From Thermoactinomyces mirandus (GTDB taxonomy: Bacteria; Bacillota; Bacilli; Thermoactinomycetales; Thermoactinomycetaceae): a DNA stretch of 64,000 bases. The first letter of the stretch is position 1. The number at the start of each line of letters is the position of its first letter. This document shows positions 43,223 through 52,960 of the stretch, piece by piece. The DNA is taken from contig NZ_JACEOL010000030.1 of NCBI RefSeq assembly GCF_013868055.1, positions 124,001-188,000 on the forward strand. Direction: 5' to 3'. A model generated the notes under the pieces. The model saw nothing but the letters and a program-made list of their open reading frames with translations. It had not been told where the DNA came from and made no database searches. A program made the translations under genes and the position numbers.

Positions 43223-43986
43223 GTGTTTATTTCGCTGGCGATTTGTTTGACACAGTGTTGAACCTTGAGCACGATTTCGGTAAGAGGGAACTCCAGAAAA
43301 GCTTTTTTGGGGCCGACAACAGCGATGGCAGCTACCGTTTTCCCCCACTTGTTTTTGATGGGAGCACCTACTCCAAAAACATGGGGAACAACTTCTTCCT
43401 GATCAATGGCATAGCCTTTCTCCCGGATTTTCTTTAACTCCATCCGAAAACTGGCCGGATCTGTGATGGACTGATCGGTGTAACTTTTTAGCGGAATATT
43501 GTCCAGGATTTCCTGGATCTTCTCATCGTCCAATGATGCCATCAGGGTTTTCCCCAGTATCCCGTAATGAGGGCTTCTTGCCTTTCCGATAGGAGATGTA
43601 TATTTGTGATGTTCATAGCTTTCGCGTTTGTCAATATACATCAGGCGATCCCCTTCCAGAATGCCAAGCAAAACGGTAAATCCGGTCTGGTGGTGCAAGG
43701 GAGTCAGGTAAGGACTGGCATAGTAACGGATATGAAAACGTGACAGAACAATTCCGCCAAACTCCAATAATTTTACACCTAAACAGTAAGTATTGTTTTC
43801 CTCGCGAAAATGAATGAGTCCGGCCATTTCCAAAGTGTATAAGGTTCGATAAACAGTTGTTTTGGGAAAGCCCGTAAGCCTGGAAATGGTTTCTGCTGTA
43901 AGAAACTGCTTGTTTTCTGAAAAACATTCAAGAATTTGAATCGCTTTTAGCAATGATTTATTTGGTTCGATATTAATTCTTCGCAT
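43219..43986 (-). CDS. IclR-family transcriptional regulator
   Basis: A 255-residue regulator. The N-terminal winged helix (SLLKAIQILECFSENKQFLT, then AETISRLTGFPKTTVYRTLYTL) is typical IclR; the C-terminal GAF-like effector domain (GFTVLLGILEGDRLMYIDKRES, SPHYGILGKTLMA, GVGAPIKNKWG) is complete. IclR proteins commonly control aromatic catabolism and bind small carboxylates. GGAGG lies upstream of the ATG at 43986. It is divergent from the gentisate operon, so it is the obvious local regulator, probably through the palindromic site at 44038-44078. The effector is likely 3-hydroxybenzoate, gentisate or a ring-cleavage product, by inference. Confidence 0.93.
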   Translation of the reverse strand: MRRINIEPNKSLLKAIQILECFSENKQFLTAETISRLTGFPKTTVYRTLYTLEMAGLIHFREENNTYCLGVKLLEFGGIVLSRFHIRYYASPYLTPLHHQTGFTVLLGILEGDRLMYIDKRESYEHHKYTSPIGKARSPHYGILGKTLMASLDDEKIQEILDNIPLKSYTDQSITDPASFRMELKKIREKGYAIDQEEVVPHVFGVGAPIKNKWGKTVAAIAVVGPKKAFLEFPLTEIVLKVQHCVKQIASEINT

Positions 43987-44005
43987 TGATGTTCCTCCAT
44001 TTTTG

Positions 44006-44034
44006 TTGACAAAAAATTAATTCAATATTATAAT
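44006..44034 (+). promoter_or_regulatory. Consensus SigA promoter of the gentisate operon
   Basis: TTGACA, exactly 17 bp, TATAAT: both hexamers are perfect. A promoter this strong in front of a catabolic operon implies tight repression. Confidence 0.88.
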
Positions 44035-44037
44035 AAA

Positions 44038-44078
44038 TTCATAATTCACTATATAATTCTGTCAATTCACATTATGAA
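44038..44078. promoter_or_regulatory. Palindromic operator candidate overlapping the start site
   Basis: TTCATAAT (44038-44045) and ATTATGAA (44071-44078) are perfect inverted copies. TTCAC occurs twice between and beside them. The site covers the expected transcription start just after the -10 box, so a bound IclR-type regulator would block initiation. Confidence 0.5.
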
Positions 44079-44166
44079 CTGAAAAAAGAAAGATGTCAAT
44101 ATGAATTGGATTGATTCTTTCTCAAGCGGATTTAACCATCACAACAAAACAAGAAAGGGGTAAAGA

Positions 44167-45117
44167 ATGAAACTAGTCAGTTTTACTTATGAAGGACATC
44201 ATCGTATCGGCTGTGTGGTCGAAAACCAGGTCATTGATTTGAATCTTGCTTGCCAGTCCATGCTTGAAGCAGAAGGCAAATTGCGAGCAAGGCAAATTGC
44301 GGAGGCTTATGTTCCGGCAAATATGCGTGAATTTTTACAAGGTGGAGAAGAGAGTCTCAGTATGGCCAAAAAAGCCATGAAGTTTGTTTTGTTAAAATCG
44401 GGAAATTCCCCATATAAAACAATCCATCTTCTTTCTGAAGTGAAACTTCAGGCTCCGATTCAGCATCAGGGAAAAATAATTTGCGTCGGACATAATTACC
44501 GGGAGCACATTCTGGAAATGGGAAGGGAACTTCCCGATTATCCGGTGCTGTTTGCCAAATTTGCAAACACGATCATCGGCCCGGAAGAAGATATCCCGTT
44601 ATACCCGATTTCCGAGCAATTGGATTATGAAGCCGAATTGGCATTTGTGATCGGAAAGCAGGCCAGAAATGTTGCAAAGGAGCAGGCGTTGGATTATGTT
44701 GCCGGATATACGATTGCCAATGATGTAAGTTATCGCGATCTGCAAAAAAGGACGCTCCAGTGGCTGCAGGGGAAATCGGTTGACGGGAGTGCGCCGATGG
44801 GCCCCTGGATTGTGACTGGTGACGAACTGGGAGACCCGGGCAGTTTGGAATTGGTTTTAACCGTAAATGGCAAAGAGCGTCAGCGTTCCAATACCCGCAA
44901 CCTTGTGTTTACCGTTCCTTTTCTGGTTGAATTTCTTTCCGGTTTGATGACCCTTGAACCAGGCGATGTGATTTTAACCGGAACACCGGGCGGAGTAGGT
45001 GTAGCCCGCAATCCGCAAGCTTTTCTGAAAGATGGTGATGTGGTCAGAATCGAGATTGAGGGCATTGGTGTGTTGGAGAACCGGGTAAAAAAACAGGACT
45101 GGAGGAATGGCAAGTGA
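44167..45117 (+). CDS. Fumarylacetoacetate hydrolase-family protein (likely fumarylpyruvate hydrolase)
   Basis: A 316-residue FAH-fold hydrolase. The catalytic domain (about 100-310) shows KIICVGHNYREHILEMG, LFAKFANTIIGP, YEAELAFVIGKQ with the metal-binding Glu pair, GYTIANDVSYRDLQ, and LTGTPGGVGVARNP. In the gentisate pathway such enzymes split fumarylpyruvate (or maleylpyruvate) into pyruvate and fumarate (or maleate); the operon context supports that here, though 2-hydroxyhepta-diene-dioate-type substrates cannot be excluded. GAAAGGGG precedes the ATG at 44167. The next gene starts inside its stop codon (GTGA). Confidence 0.88.
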   Translation: MKLVSFTYEGHHRIGCVVENQVIDLNLACQSMLEAEGKLRARQIAEAYVPANMREFLQGGEESLSMAKKAMKFVLLKSGNSPYKTIHLLSEVKLQAPIQHQGKIICVGHNYREHILEMGRELPDYPVLFAKFANTIIGPEEDIPLYPISEQLDYEAELAFVIGKQARNVAKEQALDYVAGYTIANDVSYRDLQKRTLQWLQGKSVDGSAPMGPWIVTGDELGDPGSLELVLTVNGKERQRSNTRNLVFTVPFLVEFLSGLMTLEPGDVILTGTPGGVGVARNPQAFLKDGDVVRIEIEGIGVLENRVKKQDWRNGK

Positions 45118-45599
45118 TCGAAGAAGCCGTTAATAAAATAAGAAAAAGCATAGATAGCATAATCCACATTTCAAAAGAATTGACTGAAGAATCAATTTAT
45201 TTTAAATATTCAGCTGATGAGTGGTCTGTTATGGAGGTTCTTTGCCATATCGCAGAGGCAAATTTCTATTGGTTGAATGAAATTGAAAGGCTGAACCATT
45301 CCCCGGGGACGGAGTGGGGGCGTACCATGCAGGATCCGGAACGTCTGGAGGCTGTAACCCAGGCTGACAGAAAAAACATTGTTGAAGTTTTGCAGGAAAT
45401 CGAAAGTTCCAGAGAAAAAGCCAGCAGTCTTCTCGCCTCGCTCACGGAAGAAGACCTGAAAAAAACGGCTCCAAGCCGTAATCCCAAGTTTGGTACAAAG
45501 CCTCTCCATTTTTTGATTGAGCATTTTTTGGTGGAACATCTGGATACACATTTGAAGCAAATCCAAAGGCTTAAAAATAAGTTGGAAGTGTCCAATTAA
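45114..45599 (+). CDS. DinB/YfiT-fold protein, candidate thiol-dependent maleylpyruvate isomerase
   Basis: A 161-residue four-helix-bundle protein of the DinB/YfiT superfamily. The expected metal triad is visible: His45 in LCHIAEAN, and His142 and His146 in VEHLDTHLKQ. DinB-type proteins in Bacilli include bacillithiol transferases, and the superfamily also contains the mycothiol-dependent maleylpyruvate isomerase of Corynebacterium. This gene is translationally coupled to the FAH-family gene (4-bp overlap, GGAGG upstream of GTG 45114) and precedes gentisate dioxygenase; no glutathione-type isomerase is present in the operon. I infer that it isomerises maleylpyruvate to fumarylpyruvate with a low-molecular-weight thiol. 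Overall similarity to the known isomerase was not established. Confidence 0.8.
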   Translation: MIEEAVNKIRKSIDSIIHISKELTEESIYFKYSADEWSVMEVLCHIAEANFYWLNEIERLNHSPGTEWGRTMQDPERLEAVTQADRKNIVEVLQEIESSREKASSLLASLTEEDLKKTAPSRNPKFGTKPLHFLIEHFLVEHLDTHLKQIQRLKNKLEVSN

Positions 45600-45622
45600 A
45601 TCCAATTCAAGGGGTGAATCGG

Positions 45623-46735
45623 GTGGCAGAAAAAAATGAGTTTATCAAGAGCCAAATGGTAAAGAAATTTAATGACGAGATTGAAAAATTCCATTTGGGG
45701 CCGCTATGGAACGCCCTTCCTGATTTGATGAATAAAGAACCTGAGCCGCAAGCCGTCCCATATCTTTGGAAATGGGAAACCCTCTATACGAAATTGATGA
45801 AAGCACGCGAAATCTTTACTCCAGAGCGCGGCGGGGAACGAAGAGCAATTTACTTGCAGAATCCCGGCTTAAAAGAACGGAAACCCTGGGGTTGGGCTTC
45901 CGCTACCCAGACCCTTTATGCGGCTGTTCAATTGATATTGCCCGGAGAAACGGCTCCTTCACACCGTCACTCACAAAATGCGCTCCGTTTCATTTCCAAG
46001 GGGCAAGGCTCATATACGATTGTCGAGGGTGAACGGATTTTTATGCAAGAGGGAGATTTCCTGATTACTCCGCAAGGGCTTTGGCATGGACATGCCCACC
46101 CGGGCGATAAACCGATTATTTGGATGGATGTGCTTGATATTCCGTTCGTCTACGCTATCGGCGGAACGTTTTTTGAGTCTTATCCGGAGACGATTCAAAA
46201 GCCTGAGATACCGGACAATTACAAATCCCGGCGTTATCCGGGCGGAATGGTACGTCCGGTTTCTGATCGCACTCCGCAAATTGCTCCGCTCAGTTCGTTC
46301 CGATGGTCCCGGACACAGGCTGCGCTTGAAGGATTGAGCAACTTTGAACCGGATCCTTATGATGGCTATGCTGTAGAGTATATTAATCCTTCCACAGGAA
46401 AAACAGCCAATCCAAACATTGCAGCCTGGATGCATAAGCTTCCCGCAGGCTATCATTCCAAAGCACATCGCCATACCAGTTCTACCATTTTTCATGTATT
46501 CAAAGGCTCCGGATATTCTGTCATAGGCGGTGTTCGATTTGCTTGGGAAGAGGGGGATTTCTTTATCGTGCCAAATTGGGCCTGGCATGAGCATGCTGCT
46601 TCAGAAGATACTTATCTGTTTTCAGTGAGTGACTATCCTATTATGGAAAAACTGGGGCTTCAACATGAAGAAAGCTATGAAGGTTACCAGAAGATCATCA
46701 GTGAATTTAAACCGCTTTTACCTGACAGGTCATAA
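45623..46735 (+). CDS. Gentisate 1,2-dioxygenase
   Basis: A 370-residue bicupin that opens the gentisate ring with O2 and Fe(II) to give maleylpyruvate. Cupin 1 carries the iron ligands His114 and His116 in PSHRHSQNALRF and His155 in GLWHGHAHPGD; cupin 2 (KAHRHTSSTIFHVFKG, VPNWAWHEHA) is also preserved. The N-terminal PYLWKWE and WASATQTLYAAVQLI blocks match gentisate dioxygenases. GTG at 45623 is preferred, nine bases after AAGGGG; GTG at 45614 overlaps that site. It sits between the DinB-type gene and the FAD hydroxylase in one operon, and the product fits the downstream FAH enzyme. Confidence 0.92.
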   Translation: MAEKNEFIKSQMVKKFNDEIEKFHLGPLWNALPDLMNKEPEPQAVPYLWKWETLYTKLMKAREIFTPERGGERRAIYLQNPGLKERKPWGWASATQTLYAAVQLILPGETAPSHRHSQNALRFISKGQGSYTIVEGERIFMQEGDFLITPQGLWHGHAHPGDKPIIWMDVLDIPFVYAIGGTFFESYPETIQKPEIPDNYKSRRYPGGMVRPVSDRTPQIAPLSSFRWSRTQAALEGLSNFEPDPYDGYAVEYINPSTGKTANPNIAAWMHKLPAGYHSKAHRHTSSTIFHVFKGSGYSVIGGVRFAWEEGDFFIVPNWAWHEHAASEDTYLFSVSDYPIMEKLGLQHEESYEGYQKIISEFKPLLPDRS

Positions 46736-46769
46736 AAAAATAACAAACAACCGGGGAGGTCGACAGAAG

Positions 46770-47957
46770 ATGGCAAAACAAAAAGAGGTGTCATTTCTGG
46801 TAGTTGGTGGGGGGATTGGAGGGCTTACAGCTGCTTTGGGGATTGCGGAAACGGGCAGATCTGTTCATGTGTTGGAAAAAGCACGGCAATTTGGGGAAGT
46901 GGGCGCAGGTCTCCAGTTGGGACCCAACACCACTGCAATATTGGACCGGTTCGGGTTGATGGACGAAATATCAAAATATGCTGTTTTTCCCAAACGACTG
47001 GTTCTGAAGGATGCCATAACTGGCGAAGAGCTTAGTGATCTTGATCTGGGCAGCGCTTTCCTGGAAAAATACAAACATCCATATATCGTTATGCATCGTG
47101 CTGATTTGCACAAAGTGTTGTTTGATGCCTGTGAGGTTAATCCAAATATTACATTGCTCAGCAATCAGAAAGTTAAAAAGGTTGAGGATTTGGGCGAAAA
47201 AGCCCGTGTTACCCTGGAGGACGGGACAGGGTATCTGGCTGAGGCGGTGATTGGAGCAGACGGATTGTGGTCAAAGACACGAGAAATGTTTAGCAATGAC
47301 CAACCTGTTTGTTCCCGGTATGTGGCTTACCGCGGGACGGTTCCGATGGATGAAATAGTTGAAAGGGGCGGGACTGACGTGGATGACGTCCTCATGTGGA
47401 TTGGTCCTTATCTTCATTTGGTACAGTATCCGGTTCGTAGCGGGAAACTGTATAACCAGGTGATCGTTTTCAAGAGTTTTCGCTATAAAGAAGGATCTGA
47501 CGATTGGGGAACACCGGATGAGATTGAAGAACATTTTGGCGAATGCTGTGAAGCTGTACGCCATGCCGTTTTCAGCTATATTTCAGGTCAACGCCGCTGG
47601 CCCATGTATGACCGCAATCCAATGGAAAACTGGTCTTCCGGCAGAGTTACCCTGCTTGGCGATGCCGCTCACCCCATGCTGCAATATTTGGCCCAGGGTG
47701 GTTGTCAAGCTATCGAAGACGCAGCTTATCTGACAAATATGCTTCACAAGCACGGCAATAACATTGAACAGGCATTTTTGTCCTACAAACAGGAACGTTT
47801 TCCAAGATCATCAAGGGTACAGCTTACCGCCAGGTTGTGGGGGGAAATTATCCATGCCAATGACAATATCAGTATTCTTTTAAGAAATGAACTGCTGAAA
47901 AATAGAAATTCGGATGATTACAGCTATGTCGACTGGTTGTATGCCAAACGTTATTGA
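46770..47957 (+). CDS. FAD-dependent 3-hydroxybenzoate 6-hydroxylase-type monooxygenase
   Basis: A 395-residue aromatic hydroxylase (group A flavoprotein). FAD motifs: VVGGGIGGLTAALGIA at the N-terminus, the DG motif IGADGLWSKTR, and VTLLGDAAHPMLQYLAQGG with GD and downstream IEDAAYL. The AHPMLQYLAQGG pattern is shared by 3-hydroxybenzoate 6-hydroxylases and salicylate-type hydroxylases. Next to gentisate dioxygenase, conversion of 3-hydroxybenzoate to gentisate is the best reading; salicylate 5-hydroxylation is less likely for this enzyme class. The ATG at 46770 follows GGGGAGG; the open frame extends upstream into the dioxygenase gene. It ends the operon, before a terminator. Confidence 0.88.
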   Translation: MAKQKEVSFLVVGGGIGGLTAALGIAETGRSVHVLEKARQFGEVGAGLQLGPNTTAILDRFGLMDEISKYAVFPKRLVLKDAITGEELSDLDLGSAFLEKYKHPYIVMHRADLHKVLFDACEVNPNITLLSNQKVKKVEDLGEKARVTLEDGTGYLAEAVIGADGLWSKTREMFSNDQPVCSRYVAYRGTVPMDEIVERGGTDVDDVLMWIGPYLHLVQYPVRSGKLYNQVIVFKSFRYKEGSDDWGTPDEIEEHFGECCEAVRHAVFSYISGQRRWPMYDRNPMENWSSGRVTLLGDAAHPMLQYLAQGGCQAIEDAAYLTNMLHKHGNNIEQAFLSYKQERFPRSSRVQLTARLWGEIIHANDNISILLRNELLKNRNSDDYSYVDWLYAKRY

Positions 47958-48277
47958 GCGGTTAAAAATTGGTCTCAAAAAAATATTTTGCGAAAAGATG
48001 CAATAACCCTGTCTGTATTTGTTTAGGCAGGGTTATTTGTATTTTGAACGAAAGGAAGGGTATTAATATGTTTGTGATAGCCAATATTATATGAAATATT
48101 TGGTATTTTAACAAATACAAGTGGAAAGGGACAGATCTTTATAAAGGCTTGCAGACTTGAAGAGGCAAAACGATTGTTAGAGGATATCGGGATTTTTTGG
48201 CGAAAAGTAAGCCGGGTGTCATGTAAAAAATGGAAATGATATTTGGTAAGGTTTAGATATTCCAGGTAAAAAATGAG
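47958..48277. other. Intergenic stretch between the gentisate operon and dprA
   Basis: It contains the operon terminator at 48002-48045 and otherwise about 230 bp without a supported gene; the dprA promoter should lie here but no consensus site stood out. Confidence 0.5.
48002..48045 (+). terminator. Rho-independent terminator of the gentisate operon
   Basis: AATAACCCTG pairs perfectly with CAGGGTTATT around a 16-base loop, followed by a T-rich tail. Confidence 0.85.
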
Positions 48278-49387
48278 GTGTTTTCGTTGAATCGATATCC
48301 GGTTCTGGTCGCGTTGAATCAGATTTCTTCCGTTCGATGGCTTACCATCAAATATTTGATTGAATTGGGATGGGAACCCCAGGAACCCGTTTCGGACAAA
48401 CTGCTTGACCAATTGTTGCTGTATGGTGTGAAAAGCACTGAAATACAAAAGATCAGGCAGGAATTGACCACTTCCTTTATAGCTGAAGTGGATCGTGACT
48501 TGAAAAAACGGCAAATCCAGACGATAACATTTTTCAACGAAGAGTATCCTGTATTGTTAAAAGAGATTGCTCAACCACCATGGGTATTATATATTCGAGG
48601 GGATGCTTCTTTATTGTCTGCAAAGTCACTTGCAGTGGTTGGCACGAGAAGACCGACCCCGTATGGATTGCGGGTTGCCAGGGAATTGGCTGCAGGATTG
48701 GTTGAATTTGACTGGACAATCATAAGCGGCATGGCAAGCGGCATTGACGGGGAAGCACATCGCTCGGCACTGGAGGCCAAAGGTCAAACAATTGCCGTAC
48801 TGGGAACGGGGGTTGACGTGATTTATCCAAAACATCACCGCTGCCTCTATGAAAAAATCGTAAGAGAAGGCGCAGTCATATCCGAAATGCCTCCTGGCAC
48901 ACAGCCTTTCCCCTGGGTTTTTCCGCAGCGGAATCGAATCATCAGCGGCTTGTCCCATGGAACTTTGGTCATCGAAGCAGCCGAGAGGTCCGGTTCCCTG
49001 ATTACCGCTGATTTCAGCATGGAACAGGGCAGGGAAGTTTTTGCTGTTCCAGGGCCGATGACATCAAGGCAAAGCCAGGGAACATTGAAGCTGATCCAGG
49101 ATGGGGCCAAATGTGTGCGTTGTGTAGCGGATATTGTGGAAGAACTGGAGGGACTTCATTTCGGGCAAATCCCTGCCTCAATGAATAAATTGGACAAAAT
49201 TAACTTAAATAATATAGAAGAACAGGTTTACCAGCTTATTGCACCGGATGAACCGATTCACATCGATGCTTTGATTGAGCAATTAAACCGGAAGGGAATC
49301 TGTGAGGAAATCCATCAGGTTTTAATTGTACTGGAGTTGAAAAACATGATTGCCCAGCTGCCCGGAGCCCGATATATCCGTAAATAA
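48278..49387 (+). CDS. dprA: DNA processing protein DprA
   Basis: A 369-residue protein that binds incoming single-stranded DNA and loads RecA during natural transformation. The N-terminal SAM-like region (about 1-80) precedes the Rossmann domain: AVVGTRRPTPYGLRVA, IISGMASGIDGEAHRSAL, AVLGTGVDVIYP, FPQRNRIISGLS, ITADFSMEQGREVFAVPG. A winged-helix DprA C-terminal domain follows (about 305-369). It starts at TTG 48278 with GAGGTG upstream. It is followed after 160 bp by topA, as in most Bacilli; sucCD would be the usual upstream neighbours. Confidence 0.95.
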   Translation: MFSLNRYPVLVALNQISSVRWLTIKYLIELGWEPQEPVSDKLLDQLLLYGVKSTEIQKIRQELTTSFIAEVDRDLKKRQIQTITFFNEEYPVLLKEIAQPPWVLYIRGDASLLSAKSLAVVGTRRPTPYGLRVARELAAGLVEFDWTIISGMASGIDGEAHRSALEAKGQTIAVLGTGVDVIYPKHHRCLYEKIVREGAVISEMPPGTQPFPWVFPQRNRIISGLSHGTLVIEAAERSGSLITADFSMEQGREVFAVPGPMTSRQSQGTLKLIQDGAKCVRCVADIVEELEGLHFGQIPASMNKLDKINLNNIEEQVYQLIAPDEPIHIDALIEQLNRKGICEEIHQVLIVLELKNMIAQLPGARYIRK

Positions 49388-49546
49388 TCAGGGCGTCAGG
49401 GAGTATATACATATCTGTGTAAATATGAAAAGCGTGGCAGAAATGAGAACGGAAAGTTGAACAATTTGGCCATAATTTGTTATTGTAACAAATACGAGTG
49501 CCAACAGAGAAGACAAAAGTGGCCAAAATGAGGGGAGGGCCATATA

Positions 49547-51622
49547 ATGGCCGATTCGCTAGTAATTGTTGAGTCACCTGCGAAAGCAAAAACGATAAAA
49601 AAATATCTGGGAAGCAAATATATTGTTAAAGCTTCAATGGGACATGTACGGGATTTGCCGAAGAGCCAGCTCGGCGTAAATGTGGAAGACGGCTTTGAAC
49701 CCAAATATATTACGGTGCGCGGCAAAGGCGAAGTTTTAAAAGAATTGCGGGATGCGAAAAAAAAGGTGAAACGGGTTTTTCTCGCTGCTGACCCTGACCG
49801 GGAAGGGGAAGCGATTGCCTGGCATTTGGCACACAGCTTGGATGTACCGCTTGATGAACAATGCCGCGTGGTTTTCAATGAAATCACCAAACAGGCGGTT
49901 AAGGAAGCATTCAAGCATCCGCGCATGATTAACACAGACTTGGTCAATGCCCAGCAGGCGAGACGGATTCTTGACCGACTCGTCGGATACAAAATCAGTC
50001 CGCTCTTGTGGAAAAAAGTAAAAAAAGGCTTAAGTGCCGGCAGAGTCCAGTCAGTAGCGGTAAAATTGATCATTGATCGGGAAAATGAGATTCGCCGGTT
50101 CAAGCCGGAAGAGTACTGGACGGTTACGGCCATCCTGTTAAGCGGGGAAGAATCATTTGAAGCAAAGTTTTACGGCTATGGCAGCAAAAAACAGGAGCTT
50201 TCTTCCAGACAAGAGGTGGATCAACTTCTGGAAGCGATCAAGGGCAAGCGTTTTGTCGTGGAGAAAGTCAAAAAGAGCGAACGAAAACGCAATCCTGCTT
50301 CCCCATTTATTACCAGCACATTGCAGCAGGAAGCAGCCCGCAAACTCAATTTCCGGGCTTATAAAACCATGGCTTTGGCGCAGCAACTGTATGAAGGGGT
50401 GGATATCGGAAAAGCAGGGACTGTTGGCCTGATTACCTACATGAGAACCGACTCTTCCCGCATTTCCGAAACAGCTCAATCTGAGGCGCGCAAATACATT
50501 GAGCAAACGTTTGGAGAAAATTACCTGCCGAAGACAGCCCGCAAATATATACAAAAGTCAGGAGCGCAGGATGCTCATGAAGCCGTTCGCCCCACTTCGG
50601 TGTTTCGGACTCCTGCTGAAATGAAAAAATACCTGTCCCGTGACCAGTATCGGCTGTACAAGCTGATCTGGGAACGTTTTGTGGCTTCGCAGATGGCTGC
50701 AGCGGTTTATGATGCCGTGTCGGCGGATATTCGCGCCGGTGACGCCCTGTTTAAAGCGAGTGGTTCAAAAATCAAGTTTCCCGGTTTTATAAAAGTATAT
50801 GTTGAAGGCAATGATGACAATAAAAAGGAAGAAGACAAATATTTGCCGGAATTGACCGAAGGCCAGATGCTAAAACGGAAATCGATCGATCCCAGGCAAC
50901 ATTTTACACAGCCTCCGCCACGCTATACGGAAGCAAGTCTGGTCAAGGAACTGGAGGATAAAGGGATCGGTCGCCCGAGTACCTATGCACCCATTTTGGA
51001 AACGATCCAAAAACGGGGTTATGTCCTCCTGGAGGAAAAACGGTTCGTTCCTTCCGAACTTGGAGAGATTGTGATTAACCTGATGAAGCAGTTTTTTCCG
51101 GAAATTTTAAATGTCCAATTTACCGCTCACTTGGAACAGGATCTTGATTTGGTCGAAGAAGGAAAAGCCGACTGGATCCAGATTCTGGATCGTTTTTACA
51201 ATCCGTTTCAAAAGCAGTTGCAAGTAGCTGAAAAAGAAATGGCCGAAGTGGAAATCAAGGATGAGGTTTCCGACGAGGTATGTGAAAAGTGCGGAAGTCC
51301 GATGGTATACAAGTTTGGCCGTTTTGGGAAGTTTCTGGCCTGTTCGGCCTTTCCGGAATGCCGCAATACCAAGCCGATTTTAAAATCGACCGGAGTGACT
51401 TGCCCCAGATGCAAACAGGGGGAAATCGTAGAAAGAAAAAGCAGGAAATCGCGGTTTTTCTACGGTTGCAGCCGGTATCCGGATTGTGATTTTGTATCAT
51501 GGGATCGGCCTGTTGCCCGGTCTTGTCCAAAATGCGGACAATTGATGGTGGAGAAAAAGGCGAAGAAGAAACCGACCAAGATTCGTTGTACAGCATGTGA
51601 TTATGAAGAAGAGAAGAAATGA
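49547..51622 (+). CDS. topA: DNA topoisomerase I
   Basis: A 691-residue type IA topoisomerase that relaxes negative supercoils. The Toprim domain begins [17 protein letters not shown] and holds the acidic [12 protein letters not shown] motif. The active-site tyrosine is Tyr298 in [20 protein letters not shown] is also present. Three C-terminal zinc ribbons are complete: CEKCGSPM with [15 protein letters not shown] with CSRYPDC, and CPKCGQLM with CTAC. AGGGGAGGG precedes the ATG. trmFO follows after 18 bp. Confidence 0.98.
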   Translation: MADSLVIVESPAKAKTIKKYLGSKYIVKASMGHVRDLPKSQLGVNVEDGFEPKYITVRGKGEVLKELRDAKKKVKRVFLAADPDREGEAIAWHLAHSLDVPLDEQCRVVFNEITKQAVKEAFKHPRMINTDLVNAQQARRILDRLVGYKISPLLWKKVKKGLSAGRVQSVAVKLIIDRENEIRRFKPEEYWTVTAILLSGEESFEAKFYGYGSKKQELSSRQEVDQLLEAIKGKRFVVEKVKKSERKRNPASPFITSTLQQEAARKLNFRAYKTMALAQQLYEGVDIGKAGTVGLITYMRTDSSRISETAQSEARKYIEQTFGENYLPKTARKYIQKSGAQDAHEAVRPTSVFRTPAEMKKYLSRDQYRLYKLIWERFVASQMAAAVYDAVSADIRAGDALFKASGSKIKFPGFIKVYVEGNDDNKKEEDKYLPELTEGQMLKRKSIDPRQHFTQPPPRYTEASLVKELEDKGIGRPSTYAPILETIQKRGYVLLEEKRFVPSELGEIVINLMKQFFPEILNVQFTAHLEQDLDLVEEGKADWIQILDRFYNPFQKQLQVAEKEMAEVEIKDEVSDEVCEKCGSPMVYKFGRFGKFLACSAFPECRNTKPILKSTGVTCPRCKQGEIVERKSRKSRFFYGCSRYPDCDFVSWDRPVARSCPKCGQLMVEKKAKKKPTKIRCTACDYEEEKK

Positions 51623-51640
51623 CGGGGGAGAAGAGAAGCC

Positions 51641-52960
51641 ATGACGAAACAGAAAATTACCGTTGTAGGAGCCGGGTTGGCCGGAAGCGAGGCCGCCTGG
51701 CAGATCGCTGAACGGGGGATAAAGGTTATTCTTTATGAAATGAGGCCCTTGAAAATGACTCCGGCCCATCGCGGGGGAAAGTTTGCCGAATTAGTCTGCA
51801 GCAACTCTTTAAGGAGTGCTTCTTTAACAAATGCGGTTGGCGTATTGAAGGAAGAAATGCGCAAGCTCGATTCCCTGATTATGAAAGCAGCGGACCGGCA
51901 TGCCGTGCCGGCGGGCGGAGCGTTGGCGGTAGACCGTGAAGCTTTCTCGCAGGAAATCACAGATACACTCCATCAGCATGAAAATATTGAGATACAGCAT
52001 GAAGAAATCACCCGGTTGCCGGACAAACCGGCCATTATTGCGACAGGACCCCTTACTTCCGAAACGTTGTCCGGAGAACTCCGGTCTTTGACCGGGGAAG
52101 AATATTTGTATTTTTATGATGCTGCCGCTCCCATTGTTGAAAAAGATTCGATAGATATGGACAAGGTATTTGTCCAGTCGCGTTATGACAAGGGGGAAGC
52201 AGCTTACTTGAATTGTCCGATGACCGAAGAGGAATTCAACCGGTTTTATGAGGCGCTGGTTCAGGCAGAAACCGCTTCCGTGAAGAATTTTGAAAAAGAG
52301 ATTTTTTTTGAAGGATGTATGCCGATTGAAGTGCTTGCCCGGCGCGGCAAGAAGACCCTGTTGTTCGGCCCGATGAAACCGGTTGGTTTAACCGATCCGC
52401 GTACGGAGAAACGTCCTTTTGCCGTTGTACAGTTGCGTCAGGATAACAGTGCGGGAACATTATACAACATAGTCGGATTTCAAACTCATTTGAAATGGGG
52501 CTCCCAAAAAGAAGTGATCCGTCTGATCCCCGGTTTGGAAAAAGCGGAGATTCTCCGTTACGGGGTGATGCATCGAAATACATTTATCAATTCGCCAAAA
52601 CTTCTACACCCCACTTATCAGTTTAAAGGCAGGGATGATCTTTTCTTTGCCGGACAGATGACAGGAGTCGAAGGATACGTCGAATCGGCAGCATCCGGTT
52701 TGCTTGCCGGAATCAACGCTGCCCGTTTCGTAAAAGGGGAAAGACCGGTTGTTCCTCCCGGAACAACAGCACTGGGCAGTATGAGCCGTTATATTACCAA
52801 TGCCGATCCGGGACATTTCCAGCCGATGAATGTCAATTTTGGCCTGTTTGAACCCTTGCCTGAACGAATCAGAAACAGGAAGGAACGGGCAAAGGGGCTT
52901 GCTGCGCGTGCGTTGCGGGAAATTGAGGAGTTTCGGAAACAAGTTGCCAAATCTTATTGA
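51641..52960 (+). CDS. trmFO: Folate/FAD-dependent tRNA (uracil-54 C5) methyltransferase
   Basis: A 439-residue flavoprotein that makes ribothymidine-54 in tRNA using methylenetetrahydrofolate. FAD motif [19 protein letters not shown], the cysteine of [11 protein letters not shown] and the second conserved cysteine in [15 protein letters not shown] are visible, with [20 protein letters not shown] near the C-terminus. Standard length. It is close behind topA. In Bacillus subtilis and relatives xerC/codV follows; here hslV comes next after 178 bp. Confidence 0.97.
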   Translation: MTKQKITVVGAGLAGSEAAWQIAERGIKVILYEMRPLKMTPAHRGGKFAELVCSNSLRSASLTNAVGVLKEEMRKLDSLIMKAADRHAVPAGGALAVDREAFSQEITDTLHQHENIEIQHEEITRLPDKPAIIATGPLTSETLSGELRSLTGEEYLYFYDAAAPIVEKDSIDMDKVFVQSRYDKGEAAYLNCPMTEEEFNRFYEALVQAETASVKNFEKEIFFEGCMPIEVLARRGKKTLLFGPMKPVGLTDPRTEKRPFAVVQLRQDNSAGTLYNIVGFQTHLKWGSQKEVIRLIPGLEKAEILRYGVMHRNTFINSPKLLHPTYQFKGRDDLFFAGQMTGVEGYVESAASGLLAGINAARFVKGERPVVPPGTTALGSMSRYITNADPGHFQPMNVNFGLFEPLPERIRNRKERAKGLAARALREIEEFRKQVAKSY

